Source: Terrabacter sp040702505 (GTDB lineage Bacteria > Actinomycetota > Actinomycetes > Actinomycetales > Dermatophilaceae). Taken from it: DNA of 64,000 bases. Both the position numbers and the translations under genes were made by a program. The notes beneath the pieces are model-generated. The model had not been told where the DNA came from and did no database searches. It saw nothing but the letters and a program-made list of their open reading frames with translations. Location: NCBI RefSeq assembly GCF_040702505.1, contig NZ_JBFBLC010000004.1, positions 62,001-126,000 on the forward strand. The letters are read 5' to 3'. Of the stretch, positions 26,847 through 35,134 are shown piece by piece; position 1 is the first letter of the stretch, and each line of letters starts with the position of its first letter.

Positions 26847-27302
26847 ATGAGCACCCTCAAGCAGCAGCTGCAGTCCGACCTGACCTCCGCGATGCGCGAG
26901 CGTGACCAGGTGCGTGCCGGCTCGCTGCGGATGGCACTGACCGCCGTCACCAACGAGGAGGTCGCCGGCAAGGAGCACCGCGAGCTCAGCGACGACGACG
27001 TGCTCAAGGTCCTGACCAAGGAGGCCAAGAAGCGCCGCGAGGCCGCCGAGGCGTACTCCGGCGCCGGCCGCTCCGAGCTCGCTGCCAAGGAGGAGGCGGA
27101 GCTCGCCGTCCTCGAGACCTACCTGCCCAAGCAGCTCGGCGACGACGAGCTCGAGGCCATCGTGCGGGAGGCCGTCACCGCATCCGGGGCCACCGGTATG
27201 CCGCAGATGGGCCTGGCGATGAAGGCGGCCAACGCCGCCGTGGCGGGTCGCGCTGAAGGCGGGCGCGTGGCCGCCATCGTGCGCCGCGTCCTCGCCGGCT
27301 GA
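26847..27302 (+). CDS. GatB/YqeY domain protein
   Basis: A 151-residue helical protein of the YqeY family, related to the tail domain of GatB. Family blocks are MRERDQVRAGSLRMALTAV, KEAKKRREAAEAY, AVLETYLPKQLGDDEL and GLAMKAANAAVAGRAEGG. YqeY proteins are thought to bind tRNA, but their role is not settled. The position next to ponA2 is common in actinobacteria. A hairpin terminator separates the two convergent genes. Confidence 0.9.
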   Translation: MSTLKQQLQSDLTSAMRERDQVRAGSLRMALTAVTNEEVAGKEHRELSDDDVLKVLTKEAKKRREAAEAYSGAGRSELAAKEEAELAVLETYLPKQLGDDELEAIVREAVTASGATGMPQMGLAMKAANAAVAGRAEGGRVAAIVRRVLAG

Positions 27303-27349
27303 GGTGCCTCGGCGGCCCACCCGCTCAGGGTGGCCGGCACGCCAGGACG

Positions 27350-27383
27350 ACGAAGGCCCGACGCGAGCGCGTCGGGCCTTCGT
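27350..27383. terminator. bidirectional hairpin terminator
   Basis: ACGAAGGCCCGACGCG (27350-27365) pairs with CGCGTCGGGCCTTCGT (27368-27383). It lies between the convergent yqeY-type and ponA2 genes. A short T-rich stretch follows on neither strand. Confidence 0.8.
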
Positions 27384-27398
27384 GGTGTCTGGGCTGGT

Positions 27399-29855
27399 CT
27401 ACGGCTTCGGGGGCTTGCCCGGCTTGGTCTTGCCGGGCTTGGGCTTGGCGCCGCCGGTGGTGGTGCCGCCACCTCCGCTCGGTTTGACGACCGTGGGCTG
27501 CGGCTGGGGCAGTGCCTGCCGTGAACCTCCGCGTGAGGTGTAGATCGTGATGAAGGTGCCGCTCGGCGCCTGCCCCCACGGGGAGGTGCCGGCGACGAGA
27601 CCCTGGGGCACCGACGAGCTCATCGTGCCGCCGACGCCAGCCGAGTAGCCGGCGGACTGCAGCGTCGCGATCGCCTGCCCGACCGTCATGCCGGTGACGC
27701 CGGGGATGGAGCCGGCGGACGTTGAGTCGGCCGGGTTCGAACCCGTCGTGAACTTGCTGGACGGCTCGGGGAACTTGACCTGCGGCAGGCCCTCCGAGGC
27801 CCGGTTCATGATCGCCTTCCAGATCGGGGCCGCGATCGCGGCACCGTGCATGACGGGGTAGAACTGGCCGCCGACGCTGACGTTCTTCATGACGCGGGTG
27901 ATCGGGTCGTAGGGCGTGCCGACCCAGACTGCGGTGACGAGCTGCGGGGTGTAGCCGACGAACCACGACTCGTTGTTGTTGTCGGCGGTGCCGGTCTTGC
28001 CGGCCGACTGCCGCTTGCCGTCGTCGAGCTGGTTCCGGATGCCCGAGCCGTTCGTCATGTTGTACTCGAGGAACTTGTCGGTGGCGTGGACGACGTCGGG
28101 ATCCGCGACCTGCGCGCACGGCGTGGCCGGCAGGGCGATGTTCTTGCTGCCCTGCATGATCTTCGTGATCGCGACCATGGGGCACTTCTTGCCGCTGGCG
28201 GCCAGCACGCCGTACGCGTGGGCGACGCCCTGCGGCGAGACGTCGTCGCCGCCGAGGATGTACTGCGGCGCGTATCGTCCGATCTGCCCGCCGTCGGAGC
28301 GGTGCAGGCCGAGGCGGATCATCGTGTCACGCACCTTGCAGCCGCCGAGCTTCTCGACGAGCGCGACGAAGGCGGTGTTGGTCGACAGGGCGGTCGCCTT
28401 CATCAGGCTGATGTTGCCGCCGGCGAACGGCGTGTCGTTGCGCACCGGCCAGGGCTCACCCGGGCCGCAGTTGTTCGGGCCGCCCGGCCACTCCTTCGGG
28501 GTGTACACCGCCTTGGAGCTGCCCCCGGCGCCCTTGGCGTTGACGCTGGCGTTGATCTTCATGCCGGACTCCATGGCGGTCACGAGCGCGAACGCCTTGG
28601 CGGTGGAACCGAACTGGAATCCACCGGAGCCGCCGTACTTGAAGTCGAGCGCCCAGTTGATGCTGGTCTTGCCCTCGAGCTCCTTGCCCTTTTCGACGGA
28701 GTACTCGGTGTTCTGCGCGAACGCCTTGACCTGGCCCGTGTTGGGATCGGCGACGTACGCCGCGGCACCGATGCGCGCCTTGTTGCCGATCGGCACCTTC
28801 TTGGTGACCTCCATCTGCGCGTACTGCTGCAGCTTCGGGTCGAGGGTAGTCGTGATCGTCACGCCGCCGCGGTAGAGCATCCGCTTGCGCTCCTCGAGCG
28901 TCTTGCCGAGCTGCGGCATCGCGAGGGCGTAGTTGATGATGAAGTCGCACCAGTAGGGGTAGGGCGAAGCGAGGCACGTGCTCTTGGGCTCCGTGACCCG
29001 CATGTCCTGCTTGAGGGTGCGCTTCTTGGCGTCGGTCCACTGCTTGTCGGTGATGCGGCCGAGCTCGTGCATGCGGTCGAGCACGACATTGCGCCGGGCC
29101 ACCGCGCGCTCCGGGAAGTTCACCGGGTCGGTGGTGCCGGGGTTCTGCGTCAGGCCGGCGAGCAGGGCCGCCTGCGACAGGGTGAGCTGCGAGGCGTGGA
29201 CGCTGAAGTAGTGCATGGCCGCTGCCTCGACGCCGTAGGCGCGGTCGCCGTAGTAGACGAGGTTGAGGTAGCCCTGCAGGATCTGGTCCTTGGTGAGCTT
29301 CTTCTCCAGCGTGATCGCGTACTTCAGCTCCTTGAGCTTGCGCATGTAGTCCTTCTTGACGGCCTCGGCCGCCGCCTCCTTGTTGCCGGAGTTGAGCGCG
29401 GAGTACTGGAGCGAGATCTTCACGTACTGCTGGGTGAGCGAGGACGCACCCGAGGTGGTCGCGCCGCTGCGGAGGTTGCCGATCGCGGCGCGGAGCACGC
29501 CCTGCAGGTCGACGCCACCGTGCTCGTAGAATCGGTGGTCCTCTATCGCGATCTGGGCCTCACGCATGATCGGCGCGATCTTGTCGAGCGGCACGATCGT
29601 GCGGTTCTGCTCCTGCGGGGTCGCGATGACGGAGCCGTCGGCCGCGAGGATGCGGGAGGTCTGGGCCAGCGGGTCGGTCGTGAACTCGCTGGGCAGCTCG
29701 TTGAACACGTCGACGCCGCTGCGGGCCAAGGCCCCCGTGGCGCCCACCGCTGGCATCGCCAGGCCGGCGGCGAGAAGGCCGAGCACCAGCGCGGACGCGA
29801 GGAACGCGCCGAGCAGGCTGATGACGCCACCGATCGAGGTCGTGCGTGAAGACAT
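27399..29855 (-). CDS. ponA2: bifunctional penicillin-binding protein with PASTA domain, PonA2-type
   Basis: An 818-residue class A PBP. The order is: an N-terminal membrane helix (11-35), a GT51 glycosyltransferase with catalytic Glu105 in IEDHRFYEHGG, a transpeptidase with SxxK (GSTAKAF), SxN (LSTNTAF) and KTGTA, one PASTA domain (IPGVTGMTVGQAIATLQSAG), and a Lys/Pro/Gly-rich tail (KPKPGKTKPGKPPKP). It polymerises and cross-links peptidoglycan outside the membrane. Synteny with divergent whiB4 and the ATPase pair matches M. tuberculosis Rv3682. The ATG at 29855 follows a TACCCT box by 7 nt. Confidence 0.94.
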   Translation of the reverse strand: MSSRTTSIGGVISLLGAFLASALVLGLLAAGLAMPAVGATGALARSGVDVFNELPSEFTTDPLAQTSRILAADGSVIATPQEQNRTIVPLDKIAPIMREAQIAIEDHRFYEHGGVDLQGVLRAAIGNLRSGATTSGASSLTQQYVKISLQYSALNSGNKEAAAEAVKKDYMRKLKELKYAITLEKKLTKDQILQGYLNLVYYGDRAYGVEAAAMHYFSVHASQLTLSQAALLAGLTQNPGTTDPVNFPERAVARRNVVLDRMHELGRITDKQWTDAKKRTLKQDMRVTEPKSTCLASPYPYWCDFIINYALAMPQLGKTLEERKRMLYRGGVTITTTLDPKLQQYAQMEVTKKVPIGNKARIGAAAYVADPNTGQVKAFAQNTEYSVEKGKELEGKTSINWALDFKYGGSGGFQFGSTAKAFALVTAMESGMKINASVNAKGAGGSSKAVYTPKEWPGGPNNCGPGEPWPVRNDTPFAGGNISLMKATALSTNTAFVALVEKLGGCKVRDTMIRLGLHRSDGGQIGRYAPQYILGGDDVSPQGVAHAYGVLAASGKKCPMVAITKIMQGSKNIALPATPCAQVADPDVVHATDKFLEYNMTNGSGIRNQLDDGKRQSAGKTGTADNNNESWFVGYTPQLVTAVWVGTPYDPITRVMKNVSVGGQFYPVMHGAAIAAPIWKAIMNRASEGLPQVKFPEPSSKFTTGSNPADSTSAGSIPGVTGMTVGQAIATLQSAGYSAGVGGTMSSSVPQGLVAGTSPWGQAPSGTFITIYTSRGGSRQALPQPQPTVVKPSGGGGTTTGGAKPKPGKTKPGKPPKP

Positions 29856-29862
29856 GGGCCCA

Positions 29863-29868
29863 AGGGTA
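29863..29868 (-). promoter_or_regulatory. -10 box of ponA2 (leaderless pattern)
   Basis: On the minus strand TACCCT ends 7 nt before the ATG at 29855, with no ribosome binding site. Confidence 0.45.
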
Positions 29869-30146
29869 ACCGCACACCTTATGACCACAGGTGCCCCGCG
29901 CGGGCCGGATCGCCCGAGTTGCGCGCGTGACGCCGAGCCCACCTCGCCTGCGGTGACCACCTCGACCGTGCTCAGGTGACTAGTCACCCGCTCAACTAAA
30001 TGGTCCATAGAGGCTATGTCCGTCGGGGGGCTCCCGATCCTAATGTCTCCTTTGGGTCTTGGGGGACCCGATGGTCAGGACCGGTGGGACGGTCCAACGG
30101 CCGGCTCGGATGTCATGGGAGGCGCCGGGCGGGGAGGGGTAGTGCA

Positions 30147-30446
30147 ATGAGTGCAGTCGTCATGGTGGATCCGTGGGTGGACGAGTGGGCCAGTCAGGCC
30201 AAGTGCTCCGGTCAGGATCCTGATGCGCTGTTCGTCAGGGGCAAGGCACAGCACGATGCGAAGGCCGTCTGCAAGACGTGTCCGGTCCTCGCCCAGTGTC
30301 TGGCGGAGGCTCTCGACAACAGGACCGAGTTCGGCGTCTGGGGAGGGATGACCGAGCGCGAGCGCCGGGCCCTGCTGCGCAAGCGGCCCGACATCACGTC
30401 CTGGAAGTCCGCCCTCAAGGCGGGCATGGCCGCACAGGCCAGGTAG
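30147..30446 (+). CDS. whiB4: WhiB-family iron-sulfur regulator, WhiB4-like
   Basis: A 99-residue WhiB protein. Cysteines C20, C42, C45 and C51 (pattern C-x21-C-x2-C-x5-C) can hold a [4Fe-4S] cluster. The GVWGG turn is at 63-67, followed by a basic DNA-binding tail (ERRALLRKRPD). The start at ATG 30147 follows GGGGAGGGG. The WhiB4 name rests on its position between ponA2 and the Get3-like ATPases, as in M. tuberculosis (Rv3681c). WhiB4 there responds to oxygen and redox stress. Residue similarity to WhiB4 was not computed. Confidence 0.8.
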   Translation: MSAVVMVDPWVDEWASQAKCSGQDPDALFVRGKAQHDAKAVCKTCPVLAQCLAEALDNRTEFGVWGGMTERERRALLRKRPDITSWKSALKAGMAAQAR

Positions 30447-30517
30447 CAGGACGCGCAAGACCGAGCGGCAGCCGGTCGAACAGACTGCCGGTCGCCGCTC
30501 TCACAACTTCACACGAT

Positions 30518-30551
30518 CGCGGGGTCGTGACCAATCGGTCACGACCCCGCG
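30518..30551. terminator. bidirectional hairpin terminator
   Basis: CGCGGGGTCGTGACC (30518-30532) and GGTCACGACCCCGCG (30537-30551) form a 15-bp stem with an AATC loop between convergent whiB4 and the ATPase gene. The ATPase stop codon lies in the second arm. Confidence 0.85.
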
Positions 30552-31714
30552 AGCGCGTCACCGATCTGGCGCAGGCCCTCGAGGTCGTGGACGTCACGCC
30601 CGAGCGCGGGCACCTGCACGACCGGTATGCCGGGGTGTGACCGTGAGAAGCGGTCGGCGAGCTCGCGCTGCCGCTCGCTCGTCGTCACGAGCGCGGCGTG
30701 CAGGCGCAGGAGGCCCGCGGCGTTGTCGGCCGACTTCGGGCCATCGCTCTCCTCGAGGTGCTCTGCGGCAGCGAGGGCGCGGGCGGGGGTGACCCCACCG
30801 GCCGAGACGCGACCCATGCGGTTGACGACGAGCCCGGCGAGCGGCATGCCGTCCGCTTCCAGCCGGTCGACGAAGTAGGACGCCTCGCGCAGCGCGTCGC
30901 GCTCGGGCGCCGCCACGACGAGGAAGGCCGTGCCCTTCTCCGACAGCAGGCGGTAGGTCTCGTCGGCGCGCTCGCGGAAGCCGCCGAACATCGTGTCGAG
31001 GGCGTTGACGAACGTCTGCACGTCGTTCAGCATCTGCCCGCCGAGGATCTTGGTCATCGTGTTCGTGACGAGCTGTATGCCGCCGGCGAAGACCTTGAGG
31101 CCGGCGCGCCCGCCCGCCTTGGCCGGCGCCGTGAGCAGGCGGATGAACCGCCCGTCGAGGAAGCTGCCGAGCCGGTTGGGGGCGTCGAGGAAGTCGAGGG
31201 CCGAGCGCGACGGGGGAGTGTCGACGACGATGAGGTCCCACGGGGCGTCGGGGCTGCCGGCGCTGGCCCTGAGCTGGCCGAGCTTCTCCATCGCCATGTA
31301 CTCCTGCGTGCCGGCGAAGGAGCTGCTGACCGCCTGGTAGAAGGGGTTGGCGAGGATCTGCTGGGCCTTGTCGGGGTCGGAGTGGGCGAGCACGACCTCG
31401 TCGAAGGTCCGCTTCATGTCGAGCATCATGGCGTGCAGGCTGCCGCCGGCCGAGGTGTCGATGCCGGCCACGGGGCGGGGCGTGTTGTCGAGCTCGGTGA
31501 GGCCCAGGGACTGGGCGAGCCGGCGCGCGGGGTCGATGGTGAGGACGACGACCTTGCGCCCGGACTCGGCGGCCCGCAGCCCCAGCGCCGCCGCGGTCGT
31601 GGTCTTGCCGACACCTCCGGATCCGCAGCAGACGACGATCGAGGTGGCCGGGTCGTCGATGAGGGCGTCGACATCGAGCGCGGGCGGGGCGGGGGACGTG
31701 GTCGCCGGGCTCAT
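30539..31714 (-). CDS. ArsA/Get3-type ATPase (second of a pair)
   Basis: A 391-residue SIMIBI-class ATPase with the deviant Walker A CGSGGVGKTTTAAAL (30-44), a switch region TIDPARRLAQSLG, and VDTPPSR for the Walker B/switch II region. Its start overlaps the stop of the upstream ATPase as ATGA, so the two are coupled. M. tuberculosis Rv3680 (BagB) is the positional equivalent. That pair is related to Get3, which handles tail-anchored proteins, and it has been linked to glycerol use. No arsenic genes are nearby, so arsenite transport is unlikely. Confidence 0.85.
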   Translation of the reverse strand: MSPATTSPAPPALDVDALIDDPATSIVVCCGSGGVGKTTTAAALGLRAAESGRKVVVLTIDPARRLAQSLGLTELDNTPRPVAGIDTSAGGSLHAMMLDMKRTFDEVVLAHSDPDKAQQILANPFYQAVSSSFAGTQEYMAMEKLGQLRASAGSPDAPWDLIVVDTPPSRSALDFLDAPNRLGSFLDGRFIRLLTAPAKAGGRAGLKVFAGGIQLVTNTMTKILGGQMLNDVQTFVNALDTMFGGFRERADETYRLLSEKGTAFLVVAAPERDALREASYFVDRLEADGMPLAGLVVNRMGRVSAGGVTPARALAAAEHLEESDGPKSADNAAGLLRLHAALVTTSERQRELADRFSRSHPGIPVVQVPALGRDVHDLEGLRQIGDALAGS

Positions 31715-32751
31715 GCCTGCACCGCCGCGGGGACCGTGGCCGGGGTGAATAGGGGCGCGAGCAGCGCGGCCAGCTCGCGGATCGAGCCCGGGTCGACACC
31801 GCCGGGCAGGGCGGGCAGCTGCACGATAGGCAGGCCGGTGGCCTCGAGGAGGGCGAGCTGCTCGCGCTCGAGGTCGACGCGCTCGGCGTGGTCGCGGGCC
31901 TCGTCGAGCAGGCCCTCGACGAGCTCGGGGGTGACGCGGATGCCGGACTCGGTGAGCTGGCCCCGGATGGAGGCCTTGTGCAGCCGTCCGTCGCGGGCCT
32001 GGTCGAGGGCGACGTCGTCGAGCAGCGGCTCGCGCACCATGTTGACGATGATCGCGCCCGGCCGCAGCGACTTGGCGCGCAGCTCGTCGATGGCGTCGAG
32101 GGTCTCCTGCACCGGCATCTCCTCGAGGAGCGTGACGAGGTGGACCACGGTCTGCTCCGACTCGAGCAGCCGCGTGATCGAGGCGGCCTGCGAGGCGATG
32201 GGCCCGACCCGGGCGAGGTCGGCGACCTCGGAGTTGACCGAGAGGAAGCGTCCGATGCGACCCGTCGGCGGCGCGTCGAGGACGATGCCGTCGTAGACGG
32301 GGGCCGCCTCGCCCTTGTGGCGCCCGTCCCGCCGGCGCCGGTTGGCCTCGTAGATCTTGCCGATGAGCAGCACGTCGCGCACGCCGGGGGCGATGGTCGT
32401 CGCGAAGTCGATCGCGCCGAACTTCTCGAGCAGCTTGCCGGCCCGGCCGAGCTTGTAGAACATCTGGAGGTACTCGAGCAGCGCGGCCTTGGGGTCGATC
32501 GACAGGCCCACGATCTCGCCGCCTCCGGCCAGGCGCAGGATGCGGGTCTCCTCGGTGCCGAGCGGTGGCACGTCGAACGTCTGGCTGATGCCCTGCCGGC
32601 CCTCGACCTCGGCCATGAGGACGCGGCCCGGCCGCGAGGCGAGCGCGAGGGTGATCGCGGAGGCGACCGTGGTCTTGCCGGTGCCGCCCTTGCCCGTGAC
32701 GACGTGCAGTCGCGCTCGTGCCCAGGGTGCGGCGCTCGGGTCCGTCGTCAC
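31711..32751 (-). CDS. ArsA/Get3-type ATPase (first of a pair)
   Basis: A 346-residue ATPase with the deviant Walker A VVTGKGGTGKTTVASA (17-32), a LSIDPKAALLEY segment and GIVLDAPPTGR as the switch II region. It is equivalent in position to Rv3679 (BagA) of M. tuberculosis, and probably forms a heterodimer with the coupled downstream ATPase. The GTG at 32751 is chosen because the sequence further upstream is made of repeat elements. GGGAGG lies very close to this GTG, so the start is not fully certain. Confidence 0.83.
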   Translation of the reverse strand: MTTDPSAAPWARARLHVVTGKGGTGKTTVASAITLALASRPGRVLMAEVEGRQGISQTFDVPPLGTEETRILRLAGGGEIVGLSIDPKAALLEYLQMFYKLGRAGKLLEKFGAIDFATTIAPGVRDVLLIGKIYEANRRRRDGRHKGEAAPVYDGIVLDAPPTGRIGRFLSVNSEVADLARVGPIASQAASITRLLESEQTVVHLVTLLEEMPVQETLDAIDELRAKSLRPGAIIVNMVREPLLDDVALDQARDGRLHKASIRGQLTESGIRVTPELVEGLLDEARDHAERVDLEREQLALLEATGLPIVQLPALPGGVDPGSIRELAALLAPLFTPATVPAAVQA

Positions 32752-32812
32752 GCCTCCCACCTTAGGCGGGGCGCGTTCGGAGGTCGCCTCGACCTCGGGT
32801 TGCCCCCTTCCC

Positions 32813-32926
32813 GGTTCGAGGTGATCCCGTGGGCTGGTGGGAGCTCCTATCACCTCCATCAACTTCTGCCGACGCTGGTTCGAGGTGATCCTGTGGGGTT
32901 GGTGCAGGTCGAGATCACCTCGACCC
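32813..32926. repeat. family 3 REPIN-like inverted repeats, left pair
   Basis: Unit 1 spans 32813-32861: left arm GGTTCGAGGTGAT, right arm degenerate (ATCACCTCCATCA). Unit 2 spans 32877-32926: GGTTCGAGGTGAT and ATCACCTCGACCC. Arms are 13 bp and spacers 23-24 bp. The pair lies immediately downstream of the DUF559-like gene and upstream of the ATPase pair. Confidence 0.85.
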
Positions 32927-32940
32927 CTGGCGCGGACGGG

Positions 32941-33903
32941 TCAGGCGGCCGAGGTGCCGAGCTGGGCCTGTCCCTGCGCGACCTGGGCCATGAACTCCTC
33001 GGTGTAGACGCGCAGCCCTACCAGATCGATGCGCAGGGCGCGGTCGCCGCGAAGAACCAGGGCGTTGGTTCGTAGGTTGTCCGCCGAGACCGCGAGGGCG
33101 CGTTGGTGCTGCACGCCGTCGATCTCGACGACCAGGCCGCCCCGCCACCGGACGTCGAGGTAGACGCGCCCTGTGTCGGTCTGCACGAGGACCTGTCGGT
33201 CGGGCTCCGGAAGGCCGCGTTCCCGGCAGAGTCTCGCGAAGTCGAGCTCGCCGAGCGACTGCACCCCGAGTGCGATGTCGCGGACGACGCCCTTGACGAA
33301 GGCACGGCGGCGGCGCCCCTTCAGGATTTCGGTCGTGTGCAATAGCTGCTCCGGTGTGGCGAGGCGCTGCTGGACGGTCATCACGAGGATGAGGGCCGCC
33401 TGCCGGTCGCTCACGGCCCAGTGGGCTGCACGAAGTGCCGCCACCGCTGGCCGAGTCCGTGGGATCCCGACCGCAACGACCTCGTCAGGAACGCGGCGGA
33501 TGACTTTGTGCGCCGCAACCCCCGACGGCCAGGTCACCCGCGCGGTGTGGACGACCGAGCAGTGAACACTCGGCTCGTCGTAGTGCTTCAGGCCCGCGAC
33601 GTGCAGGGACGTGACGCCGTCCAGCGCTGCCACGTCTGGGCCGATCTCCCAGACGGCTCGCCACAGCTGCTCCTCACGGGTCAACGGACGGGTGTGCACC
33701 GCCACCGTGACGTCGCCGTGGAGGGTCCACCGTTCTGCATGCACCTCGGATGCGACGTGCTGCCGCTGGATGCCTGCTGCTCGAAGCATGGCGCGCGACA
33801 CCACGCCACCTTGCTGGTCTGCGAGTTCGCGAGCACGTCGCCGTCGTTCTGCACCTCTCATCCGACGACCGTCGCGCTGACGTCCCTCGGAGGCGAGCGG
33901 CAT
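32941..33903 (-). CDS. DUF559/restriction-endonuclease-fold protein with AbiEi-like N-terminus
   Basis: A 320-residue protein of a type common in actinobacteria. The N-terminal part (ARELADQQGGVVSRAMLRAA) is like a winged-helix of AbiEi-type antitoxins. The C-terminal part (QTDTGRVYLDVRWR, then GGLVVEIDGVQHQRA) has the D...ExD arrangement of the DUF559, VSR-like nuclease fold. A nuclease role is an inference from that fold. The ATG at 33903 is used, and 33861 is an alternative. Two REPIN-like inverted repeats of the same family stand on each side of the gene, which is the most unusual feature of the locus. Confidence 0.65.
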   Translation of the reverse strand: MPLASEGRQRDGRRMRGAERRRRARELADQQGGVVSRAMLRAAGIQRQHVASEVHAERWTLHGDVTVAVHTRPLTREEQLWRAVWEIGPDVAALDGVTSLHVAGLKHYDEPSVHCSVVHTARVTWPSGVAAHKVIRRVPDEVVAVGIPRTRPAVAALRAAHWAVSDRQAALILVMTVQQRLATPEQLLHTTEILKGRRRRAFVKGVVRDIALGVQSLGELDFARLCRERGLPEPDRQVLVQTDTGRVYLDVRWRGGLVVEIDGVQHQRALAVSADNLRTNALVLRGDRALRIDLVGLRVYTEEFMAQVAQGQAQLGTSAA

Positions 33904-33952
33904 ACGCAAGCTGTGGATGTGCGGTGCATCGCCGTGGTGGGTGTGGACAACC

Positions 33953-34067
33953 GGTTCGAGGTGATGTCGCCGGGGCGAACCCACCACGATCACCTCGAAC
34001 CACCGGGAGTCTCGATCGATTCGAGGTGATGTTGACGCGGACGGGGCTGCGGTATCACCTCGAACCG
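33953..34067. repeat. family 3 REPIN-like inverted repeats, right pair
   Basis: Unit 3 spans 33953-34001: GGTTCGAGGTGAT at 33953-33965 and the perfect inverse ATCACCTCGAACC at 33989-34001. Unit 4 spans 34019-34067: ATTCGAGGTGAT and ATCACCTCGAACC at 34055-34067. Both are 49 bp long. They lie upstream of the DUF559-like gene and downstream of the hydrolase gene. Confidence 0.9.
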
Positions 34068-34083
34068 GAGAAGGGTCGGGAGG

Positions 34084-34854
34084 TCAGGGGCTCGTCGACG
34101 TGAGCGACCGGACCGCCGCCAGCACCTCGTCGAAGGCGGGGTGGCTCGGGTCGATGATCGCCATGTGGTCGGTGCCGGGCACGACCTGAACCGTCACGTC
34201 CCCGCCGGCCGCAGTGGCCCCGAGCACGTATGCGTCAGCGACCTCCGGGGGCACCGTGTCGTCGTCGGCGCCGTTGACCAGGCGCACCGGCACCTTGGGC
34301 GGCAGCGTCGTCATCGGGTCGGCGGAGGTCCAGGCCTCGCTGCTGGGCCCGGTTCCGACGAACTCGCGCGCCGCGTCGGAGCCCAGGTGCAGGCGGTCGG
34401 ACGCACCGAGGTCGACCACGCCGGCCAGCGACACGACGCCGGCGATGCCGCGCTGGGTCGCCCACGGCTGCCCGGCCACCCACGTCACGAGGTGGCCACC
34501 GGCGGAGTGGCCCACCGGGACCAACGGCTTCGGCAGGTCCGGCTGGGCAGCCACCGACGCGAGGAGGTCGCGCACGTCGTCGAGGGTCCCGGGGACGCCG
34601 CCACCCGGCATACCTGCTCGGCGGTACTCCGCCACGACGACGTGCCAGCCCGCGGCGGCGAAGGCGCGCGCCTCGGGGAGGGCGTGGTCGCGGTCGTACT
34701 CCTTGCGCCAGAAACCGCCGTGCACGACGACGACGGTGCCCGGCGCCGGCGGCGCGTCGGCGGCCGGGAGGAGCACGTCGTAGACCTGCGCGGGGTCCTC
34801 GCCGTAGGAACGGGTCTCAGGGCTGGTCTCGGCGCTGCTCGTCATGCGCGTCAT
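34084..34854 (-). CDS. alpha/beta hydrolase (carboxylesterase-like)
   Basis: A 256-residue serine hydrolase. The oxyanion motif is VVVHGGFW (about 42-49), the nucleophile elbow is VGHSAGGHLV with the catalytic Ser, the acid is in NGADDDTVPPEV, and the His is in PGTDHMAIID. This is the BD-FAE/hormone-sensitive-lipase-like type. The natural ester or amide is unknown. The ATG at 34854 is used. The one at 34845 is an equal alternative, since neither has a clear ribosome binding site. It is divergent from the DUF4177-type gene. Confidence 0.85.
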   Translation of the reverse strand: MTRMTSSAETSPETRSYGEDPAQVYDVLLPAADAPPAPGTVVVVHGGFWRKEYDRDHALPEARAFAAAGWHVVVAEYRRAGMPGGGVPGTLDDVRDLLASVAAQPDLPKPLVPVGHSAGGHLVTWVAGQPWATQRGIAGVVSLAGVVDLGASDRLHLGSDAAREFVGTGPSSEAWTSADPMTTLPPKVPVRLVNGADDDTVPPEVADAYVLGATAAGGDVTVQVVPGTDHMAIIDPSHPAFDEVLAAVRSLTSTSP

Positions 34855-34905
34855 GCTGCCACCCGGGGCGCCGAGCGCTCGTCGGGGCGTGCTGCGGCCG
34901 CTGAG

Positions 34906-34911
34906 TAGGGT
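34906..34911 (+). promoter_or_regulatory. -10 box of DUF4177-type gene (leaderless pattern)
   Basis: TAGGGT ends 6 nt before the ATG at 34918, with no Shine-Dalgarno sequence. Confidence 0.45.
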
Positions 34912-34917
34912 GAGCCC

Positions 34918-35073
34918 ATGACCCAGTGGGAATACCTCACCGCACCGCTCCTGATCCACAACACCAAGCAGATCCTCGACAACTTCGGGGCTGACGGCTG
35001 GGAGCTCGTCCAGATCGTCAACGGCCCCGACGGCACGAGCCTCGTCGCGTACTTCAAGCGCCCCAAGTCCTGA
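34918..35073 (+). CDS. small DUF4177-type protein
   Basis: A 51-residue protein: MTQWEYLTAPLLIHN at the start, NFGADGWELVQIV in the middle and SLVAYFKRPKS at the end. The WEYLTAP...GADGWELV pattern is typical of DUF4177-like small proteins. A gene of this size stands at the same place in M. tuberculosis (Rv3678A, between the RidA gene and the ATPase pair). It starts 6 nt after a -10 box. The function is unknown. Confidence 0.8.
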   Translation: MTQWEYLTAPLLIHNTKQILDNFGADGWELVQIVNGPDGTSLVAYFKRPKS

Positions 35074-35134
35074 GCCAGCCACCGCTGAGCCACCTCCGAA
35101 CACCCCCGAGCCACCCCTGAGGAGCCCCCGCACC

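Noticed and set aside
30539..32751. Arsenite-exporting ATPase operon
   Set aside because: The two ATPases are ArsA-like, but there is no arsB, arsR, arsC or arsD. Their place beside whiB4 and ponA2 matches the Get3-like pair of mycobacteria.
32941..33903. A complete type IV toxin-antitoxin (AbiE) pair
   Set aside because: Only an AbiEi-like N-terminus is seen and it is fused to a DUF559-type domain. There is no AbiEii nucleotidyltransferase gene beside it.
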